From positions 62,001 through 126,000 of the forward strand of contig SADC01000202.1 of the NCBI GenBank assembly GCA_004194705.1: DNA of 64,000 nt, given 5' to 3'. Below the pieces are notes generated by a model, which had not been told where the DNA came from, did no database searches, and saw nothing but the letters and a program-made list of their open reading frames with translations. This DNA comes from Ditylenchus dipsaci. Lineage: Eukaryota > Nematoda > Chromadorea > Rhabditida > Anguinidae. Position 1 is the first letter of the stretch. Each line of letters starts with the position of its first letter. Shown piece after piece: positions 58,191-64,000 of this stretch. Both the position numbers and the translations under genes were made by a program.

Positions 58191-59085
58191 ACGGCTGTAG
58201 GAACTTTCGTAACAAGACAATTTCCTAAGAGCGAATTTTCGTAAAAGCGAAAATTCGTAAGAAACTTTTTCGTAACAGCGAATTTTCGTAACAAGCTCTT
58301 TCGTAACGCGGTTTTCCGTAAAATTAGTGATATTTTAAGTTGCTTTTTTGCTTTTTGATCCTCCTTTGATGTTTCTTATAGCTTCTGTGATGTTTTGACC
58401 AAAAACAGTCAAGAAAAAATGAAACAGTCAGAGGGTGGAATCGAACCACTGGTGAAAAAGATTCATCCCATCAACTTACCTACTGCACCATACTGCCATT
58501 GATGAAAAATAGCTATGTGTAGTATATAATATATGAATTCTAGCTCGGAGTTTTTCACCATGCTTTTGGGTATTTCTGCTGGTCTCCTAATGGATGAAAA
58601 ATCTGGGGTCAACTAATTATCAAAATTTCCAGTCATATGACCTATGCTTACCAACTTTTGTGCTCATACAGTTAATAGTTAATGTTAATAGTCATATAAT
58701 TACTGTTCGAAGTGTCAAACAGTAACAGAAAGGCCAAAACAAATGAATCAGATGAAATCCTGAATTAGAAAAATTGATTAAAAGTGAAAAAAATTTCGAT
58801 TACTTCCTCTTACGAAAGAAATTCGTTACGAAAATTCGCTGTTACGAAAAAGTTTCTTACGAAAATTCGCTCTTACGAAAATCTTTTTTACGAATTTTCG
58901 CTGTTACGAAAATGTTTCTTACGAAAATGTTTCTTACGAAAATGTTTCTTACGAAAATGTTTCTTACGAAAATGTTTCTTACGAAAATGTTTCTTACGAA
59001 AATGTTTCTTACGAAAATGTTTCTTACGAAAGTTCGCTCTTACGAAATTGTCTTGTTACGAAAGTTCGTACAGCCGACGAAACGC
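58190..59085. mobile_element. Foldback MITE with iterated TTACGAAAATGTTTC units
   Basis: Left ends GGCTGTAGGAACTTTCGTAA and units such as GCGAATTTTCGTAA (58200-58320) face inverse units at 58800-59065, where one 15-base unit is repeated nine times in a row (58908-59030). GGACAAAACGCCCTA outer repeats extend on both sides. The Lys-Met-Phe-Leu-Thr repetitive frames are products of this array. Confidence 0.8.
58425..58500 (-). repeat. tRNA-like sequence with A and B boxes
   Basis: On the minus strand, TGGTGCAGTAGG (A-box-like) is followed about 40 bases later by GGTTCGATTCC (exact B-box form). The sequence lies between the arms of the 58190-59085 foldback. No acceptor stem pairing was found, so a tRNA-derived SINE head or tRNA relic fits better than a working tRNA. 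Confidence 0.5.
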
Positions 59086-59324
59086 CTTAAATAGAAAAAA
59101 GAAGACATACGCCCTAAATTTTTGCAAGTGGATGTATGTATTGTACTTACTGGAACACGTTTGAGTTTGTCCTAACGTACGCTAGCTTACCCTTGCCTGA
59201 GCCTAAAAAACCAAGGAAAACTACAAAACACTGCTAAGTAAAGTACCTCTAAAAATTACGAATAAGTACTAAAAACTTCATACTTGACAGCCGATTGAGG
59301 CGGTTTGAGGCAGAATTTTTAGTT

Positions 59325-59535
59325 ATTTCAATTGACCATGGTTTTTGCGCGCAGTGGAATGTGCAAAATTTGAAATTCGAACATTGGCGGGGGACACTTC
59401 TCTTTCGTCTTAAACTGTACTCTTTGGAGTCATTTCAAACGACTCCAAAGAGTAAAGTTTGAGACGAAAGAGAAGTGTCCCCGCCAATTCAAATTTTGCA
59501 TATGCCACTGCGCGCAAAAACCATGATCCTTTGAA
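59325..59535. repeat. Hairpin MITE, GGCGGGGACACTTCTCTTTC type
   Basis: CATGGTTTTTGCGCGCAGTG and GGGACACTTCTCTTTCGTCT on the left are mirrored on the right, with ACTCTTTGGAGTC at the fold. Confidence 0.8.
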
Positions 59536-60124
59536 AAATTATCAATCAAACTTCTCATTTTTAATTTTTTGTTTCAAATATTTTACTCACCCATTGTTCT
59601 CGATCTAGTTTATTCACTCTAAAGATGAGCATATTATAGAAACATGAACCAGTGTATAGATCAGGGCAAACCTAAAGGTTGCGTTCCATGCAATGTCGAC
59701 TGCTAAGTGTCTAGCCACCGTCACTTCACTAAAGTCTCGGGCAATTTAAAGTATGTCAGAAATATTTTTTTTATCGTTTTTAGCCTATAAAATTGGTTAC
59801 GCGACACTTGCGCACAAGACATCTGCGCACGACACTTGCGCACCAAAAAATGTATTTTCTGGTAAAAAAAAGTAGATCACCCTCCTGCACAGTCTTTTGG
59901 GGTTCTCAAACATCTTCAATAGCCCTGATCCACCCTTAGTGGTCCGATTCATATTCAATAGCCCTCAAACATCCTAAAGAGTCCAGAAACATATTGATTT
60001 TCTAAATCTAACAAAGGTAGCCATATAGACAGTTTAGATACAATCCATGTCGCTAAGGTACCTTCCAGCCGTCTTAGGTATTATTTAGAAGCGAATTCCT
60101 AACGCTGATTTCTAATGATTTGTG

Positions 60125-60325
60125 CACAGCATAGTGGGACAAATCTGAAAAATTGGACGGCCGTCACCGTCTCACTAATATTTTTGACCGTCTTCCGCCC
60201 CGTCCAACTTTTTGCCGTCTCGGCCTCCGTCCTGAATTTTTTCGGCCGTCTTCCGCCCCGTCCAAAATCGGGCAGTCTCAAAGGCCGTCTCAAAAAAAAC
60301 TGGCCGTCTTCTGCACCGTCAAAAT
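60125..60325. repeat. GGCCGTCTTCCGCCCCGTCC-type array
   Basis: Five or so copies of a CCGTCTTCCGCCCCGTCC-like unit in one orientation. It looks like one arm of a foldback whose partner is missing or outside. The frames on both strands here are repeat products. Confidence 0.5.
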
Positions 60326-60767
60326 TGAATAATTTTTTCCCCAAGGAAATCATTGAATGAAAATATATGCTAAAACGTCCCTTTACTAACTATATCTGGA
60401 TATTTAATTAAATCTGGGGATTTATTTAGCTGAGCGAAATCCGTCTTTGAATTCGTTATTATGAATCTAAGTGTATTTAGTGCTGCAATAGATTTCTAAT
60501 CGAAACCTACTGTCTTGGCTGAAAACGCCGTTCGACAGATTACTACAATCTTTACACGACATTTGCTTCAGACAAAAATGAGTGCGAAAAATTCAGTCAT
60601 AGTAAAAAGTGCGTTATAAGACGAGTCTTTTCAAAAAAAAGCTAGCGTTTCGCATGTTAGATGAAAAAAGCAGCTCAGAGTAGCCGAGATGGCTTCTGGG
60701 ATTATCTTGGTTTGGTTCTGGGATTATCCCTTCAGCTAAAAATTTGGGTGCATAGTCCTTTCCAAAA

Positions 60768-61020
60768 TACCGTATTTCCTCTAAAATAGCCCGGGGCTAT
60801 TTTATTCAAACCTCCAATTTTCAGAAAAATTTGAATTCGATTTCGAGATTTTCGGGTGAAAATTAAGAATCTAAAAAGTGGAATCGGTAGAGCTCGTGGG
60901 AGTTAAGAAAACGTATCAAACAGCTTTGCAAAATATTTACTCTGCTCCGAGATACAGACCCTCAAAGTAGAGGGGGGGGGGCTATTTTGGAAGGAGGGCT
61001 ATTTTAGAGGAAATACGGTA
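60768..61020. repeat. MITE, TACCGTATT family
   Basis: Ends TACCGTATTTCCTCTAAAAT and exact inverse ATTTTAGAGGAAATACGGTA, with GGGGGGCTATTTT near the right end. Confidence 0.8.
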
Positions 61021-61391
61021 TTCCAATTCCCAAATATTCCAGAATTAGAATATTTGGGAAACGTTTCCCAATTATTCCGATTTTGGTTTTACTACCCTGT
61101 TTTGGTCACTGGAGCTTGGCAAATAAGCCTCTATATGAATTTCATGATCAAGAATACTTCCCCTTCGGAAGCGCAGGGGGCTTGTTTACTTGGGTTGAGA
61201 TGCGCACACCCACATACCTTAGACACAAATCACTCGAAAGTGACTCTGGATGCACGAAAAATGCCTGTTTTGCCTGTTTTGACCGTTTTCATGGCCTAAA
61301 AATTGCTTAGACCATGAAAAAAACGCATTTTTGGGCAATTCCCAGGGCGAAAAGTAAAATTTTTTCCGAATTGGAATATTTGGGAAACGTC

Positions 61392-61589
61392 TACCGTATT
61401 TACTCTTTTAAGAAACGTCTACCGTATTTTTCTCGTATCTCTTTTAAATCTCTAAGAGGAATTATTTTTCAACCCTCGCAAAATCCGGATATAGTCAATC
61501 AAAAACGGCCTTAACTCTGAGATCCTAGTCAAAAAAATAGATGGGTGGGGGTTTATTAGAGAGTGGGGGATTAATAGAGAAAATACGGT
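61392..61589. repeat. MITE, TACCGTATT family
   Basis: Ends TACCGTATTTACTCTTTT and inverse TTAATAGAGAAAATACGG. Confidence 0.65.
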
Positions 61590-62220
61590 TCAGTCGACCC
61601 TCGATATAACGGCCCCCTGGGACCGGCCGAAGGGGGCTGTTATATCGAAGGGCCGCTATATTGGAGGGCCGTTATATCGAGTATTTCATGTATTTCGAGT
61701 ATTCGAGTATTTCAAAATTGTCATAGGGGGCCGTTATATCGAGGGTTGACCTTTTCAACTGCGAACTACTGAAGGGATGAACTTATTCAATACCTTAATA
61801 CCTTGCAATTAGTACGATTTTTCTGTAATAAATCGACATCCTTTACTTTGAGGACAGATTGTGAGGAGGTTGATAAGTGATCTCCCAGTAATAATTTAAA
61901 AAATGAAGCATAATAGTCTAGATAGCTTATTGGCAGGAGCATTGGAAGCCGCTAAAAGTTGGCAGTGGGTTCGGTAGTGGATTTACACTCGAAGAATATT
62001 TATTTCGACTTTAACTATTTTGTGTCAATTCTTTTTAAATATAGCTGACAAAATATCCTTAGAATCAAAAAAATTTCCCTTCGGCAATACAGGCAACTCT
62101 CAATTTAACGAACCCCTGGGGACCGGCAAAAATGTTCGTTAAACCGAGAGTTTCATTGAATCAAGAGTTAATTTTAATCATTTTATTTAATTGCTGGCCG
62201 AATAGGCGTTAAAAAGTGCG

Positions 62221-62457
62221 TTAAAGGGGCATGCCCACGCTAATAAGAGGTGGTGCACGGGAATTCAAATTTTTTCCTAATCATTGAACTTCTGTACATA
62301 TTTTTTAACTTGGTTTCTAACAAAAAGGCCTAGAATTTAATTCTAGGCCCTGTTTTTTAGAAACCAAGTTGAAAAATCCGTACACAAGTTCAGGGATTAG
62401 GAAAAAATTTTGAATTCCCGGGCACCACCTCTTATTAGCGTGGGTATGCCCCTTTAA
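62221..62457. repeat. Hairpin MITE, TTAAAGGGGCATGCCCACGC ends
   Basis: Left TTAAAGGGGCATGCCCACGC and right GCGTGGGTATGCCCCTTTAA pair. The inner GGTTTCTAACAAAA and AGGCCTAGAATTTAATTCTA match the core of 34203-34446. Confidence 0.8.
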
Positions 62458-62697
62458 AGGGGCATGCCCGTGCCCGACACGGAGAAAAGGCGGGGACTAG
62501 CATTTCTTTTTTTTCTCGGCAAACTTTTACATTTGTTCTTGTGTAGATTTTTTAAGTTTTCTGTCTGATTTTTAAAAGTACCGTAAGGTCATCAATATCA
62601 GATTTATCGCAAATCAATTGAAAAATGAAACGATTCAAAAAAAATTGCTTGTCCCCGCCTTAACTTTTTGAAACGCACGGGCATGCCCCTTTAAATC
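62458..62697. repeat. Hairpin MITE, AAAGGGGCATGCCCGTGC ends
   Basis: Directly abuts the previous hairpin. AAGGGGCATGCCCGTGCCC on the left pairs with GCACGGGCATGCCCCTTT on the right, with AGGCGGGGAC...GTCCCCGCCT inside. Confidence 0.75.
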
Positions 62698-63066
62698 AAG
62701 AGTTTCGTTAAATCGAGGGTTCGTTAAATCGAGAGTTGACTGTATGCATGCCCTTTTTAATACACTTCTTTGTTACGACCTACTTCTGATGTTTTCAAAA
62801 GAAAAAAAATTAAGATTCAAAGTAATAGGAATAAATATTGTAGATGGCGTAGGTGTGGAAAACAATAAAAATTGAAAATAATAATAGAAATACATTTTTA
62901 ACAACTATTTTGCGATTAAAATCACATGTTTTCCATATGGGCCGTTATATCGAAGGGGCCGTTATATCGGGGAGCCGTTATATCGAGGGTTGACTGTATT
63001 TGCCAAATTTCTCCTAGTACTTGGACTTACATTGGTGAAAACGCCCTTTTGGTTATCTCCAAATAG

Positions 63067-63360
63067 GTCCAGCTCACGAATCATGGTAAGATACCTGCTA
63101 TTGATCAGTTTTAAGTCCAGGTTTGGTGGTTATAACAAAGTTGCTTAATGACAGCTGGCCTACGTCATCGCAGAGATACCATACAGGTGACATTCCTTGA
63201 TGTTCGATCCTTGACTAATTAAGTACCGCCACCTAGGTATCTGGGTAATACTATTCGAATGGAACCACTGAGAATGGGTCTACACCAAGAAAGTGGGTTA
63301 ATCAAGACCATTGAGGAAGGTTCAGGACTATTAGGAATGCTTCACGAGGCTCATCTACCT
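63067..63360 (+). CDS. Exon-like pieces of an unrecognised gene
   Basis: Three plus-strand pieces join in phase: 63067-63085 (SSSRIM), 63155-63186 (LAYVIAEIPYR) and 63237 to about 63360 (YLGNTIRMEPLRMGLHQESG, then IKTIEEGSGLLGMLHEAHL). Each is bounded by AG and GT and the phases agree, so this is probably real coding sequence. The 3' end runs into the arm of the 59795-63421 element, so it may be a captured or truncated fragment. I do not recognise the family, and the reverse strand cannot be fully excluded. Confidence 0.5.
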
Positions 63361-63734
63361 TTTTACCAGAAAATACATTTTTTTTGTTGCGCAGATGTCG
63401 GTGCGCAAATGTCGCGTAACCTATAAACTTACTAACGAGTCGTTTAAAACGGATTTTTCAAATTAGATCTATAAATGCGCAACCAGTATCCCACCTTTAA
63501 ATCTAGCGTTACGTACCCAAATTATAATCTTTTATTATAAATATGTTCTGTTTCTTTTACAGTTACACATTTGTTTCCTTGAAAAAATGACCGAAAATCA
63601 CGTTTTCGACAACTTTTTATGCTTAATACGATAGAAGAAACATTTCAAATTAGTTTCTGATCGAAAAGTTATAACCTTTCTCAATTAAAGTTGACTTTAG
63701 CTTCTCAAAGGTAGATGTTTTTTTTATTTAATTG

Positions 63735-63895
63735 GGGTCAATTTTAGTGATTTATCACGTTTAGGCTTAGGCAAGGGTAGGCCATCGCATATTAAGACGA
63801 ATTGAAAATGCTTCTTGATGTTTAAAAAGTTAGAAAACAGGTTCGAGTTCGTCCTAACTTATGCTGGCCTACCCTTGGCCAGACCTAAAGCAGAC
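63735..63895. repeat. Hairpin MITE, TTAGGCTTAGGCAAGGGTAG type
   Basis: TTTAGGCTTAGGCAAGGGTAG is mirrored by CTACCCTTGGCCAGACCTAAA, and AAGACGAATT by the inverse around GTTCGTCCTAA. Same core as 9839-10048. Confidence 0.65.
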
Positions 63896-64000
63896 CTTAA
63901 ACAGTGAAAAGAAATCGGCGCTACTCGGGATTTCCGGTCATTTTTCAAGGAAACGAAATTTGACCCCCCAACTGTATAAATACCCAATCGGCACTTAACT

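Larger units (their letters stand above)
62090..62742. mobile_element. Nested pogo-type MITE
   Basis: Ends CAGGCAACTCTCAATTTAAC and inverse GTTAAATCGAGAGTTGACTG with TA on each side. AAATCAAGAGTT units are iterated inside. Interrupted by two hairpins at 62221-62697. Confidence 0.8.
61591..62996. mobile_element. pogo-type element with nested insertions
   Basis: Left end CAGTCGACCCTCGATATAAC and right end GTTATATCGAGGGTTGACTG, with GGGCCGTTATATCGAGG units iterated at both ends. Inside lies a second pogo-type element (62090-62742), which itself holds two TTTAAAGGGGCATGCCC hairpins. No transposase. Confidence 0.8.
59795..63421. mobile_element. Long foldback/TIR element with GCGCANATGTCG units and nested insertions
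   Basis: Left end GGTTACGCGACACTTGCGCA and right end TGCGCAAATGTCGCGTAACC are inverses, followed inward by further GCGCA...TGTCG units and by AATGTATTTTCTGGTAA, which is also inverted. TATAAAATT before and TATAAACTT after match at 8 of 9 bases. At least six younger elements lie between the ends. It may also contain exon-like sequence (63067-63360). Confidence 0.65.

Noticed and set aside
58774..59164. Repetitive open frames (Lys-Met-Phe-Leu-Thr or Phe-Leu-Arg-Lys-Cys repeats)
   Set aside because: The frames are open only because a 15-base unit is repeated in a foldback arm. There is no start context, splice signal or family match.
60099..60360. Opposed 81-84 codon frames
   Set aside because: Both derive from the GGCCGTCTTCCGCC repeat array.

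Overview
The window reads as nuclear DNA of a small invertebrate animal, most likely a nematode or a similar animal with short introns. It is AT-rich. Its genes are split into many small exons (12 to 275 bases) with GT...AG introns whose acceptors are mostly TTTCAG or TTTTAG. Codon-level similarity to nematode-style ion channel families is strong. The species cannot be named from the sequence alone. Exons below were joined by hand from splice sites, reading phase and family motifs.

Five host genes are recognisable. (1) 6.8-9.4 kb, minus: a small SIX-class homeobox gene whose homeodomain exon carries two apparent one-base deficits. (2) 16.2-34.2 kb, minus: a near-complete ACMSD (aminocarboxymuconate-semialdehyde decarboxylase) gene with intact frame over 15 exons. 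(3) 25.0-32.0 kb, plus: a GABA-A-like anion-selective Cys-loop receptor subunit, lying entirely inside a ~13 kb intron of the ACMSD gene on the opposite strand. (4) 37.8-46.7 kb, minus: a two-pore-domain potassium channel of the TWK type with a ~7 kb intron full of repeats. (5) 51.3-57.5 kb, plus: a complete kinesin-5 (Eg5/BimC) gene of 22 exons, 719 codons plus stop, with an unusually short stalk. A few exon-like pieces near 63.1-63.4 kb belong to an unrecognised gene.

The rest is mobile DNA. There are a mariner-type element with a broken transposase (5.3-6.3 kb), a degenerate pogo/Tigger element (55.1-56.2 kb), a hAT transposase remnant (49.7-49.9 kb) and many palindromic MITE-like elements, often nested.

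The most striking pattern is a set of about a dozen foldback elements sharing one architecture but not one sequence. Each has inverted arms built from a short repeat unit iterated inward, and each unit differs from element to element. Several are flanked by clear 8 to 9 bp direct duplications, which points to hAT-type integration. They sit mostly in introns and account for many spurious repetitive reading frames.
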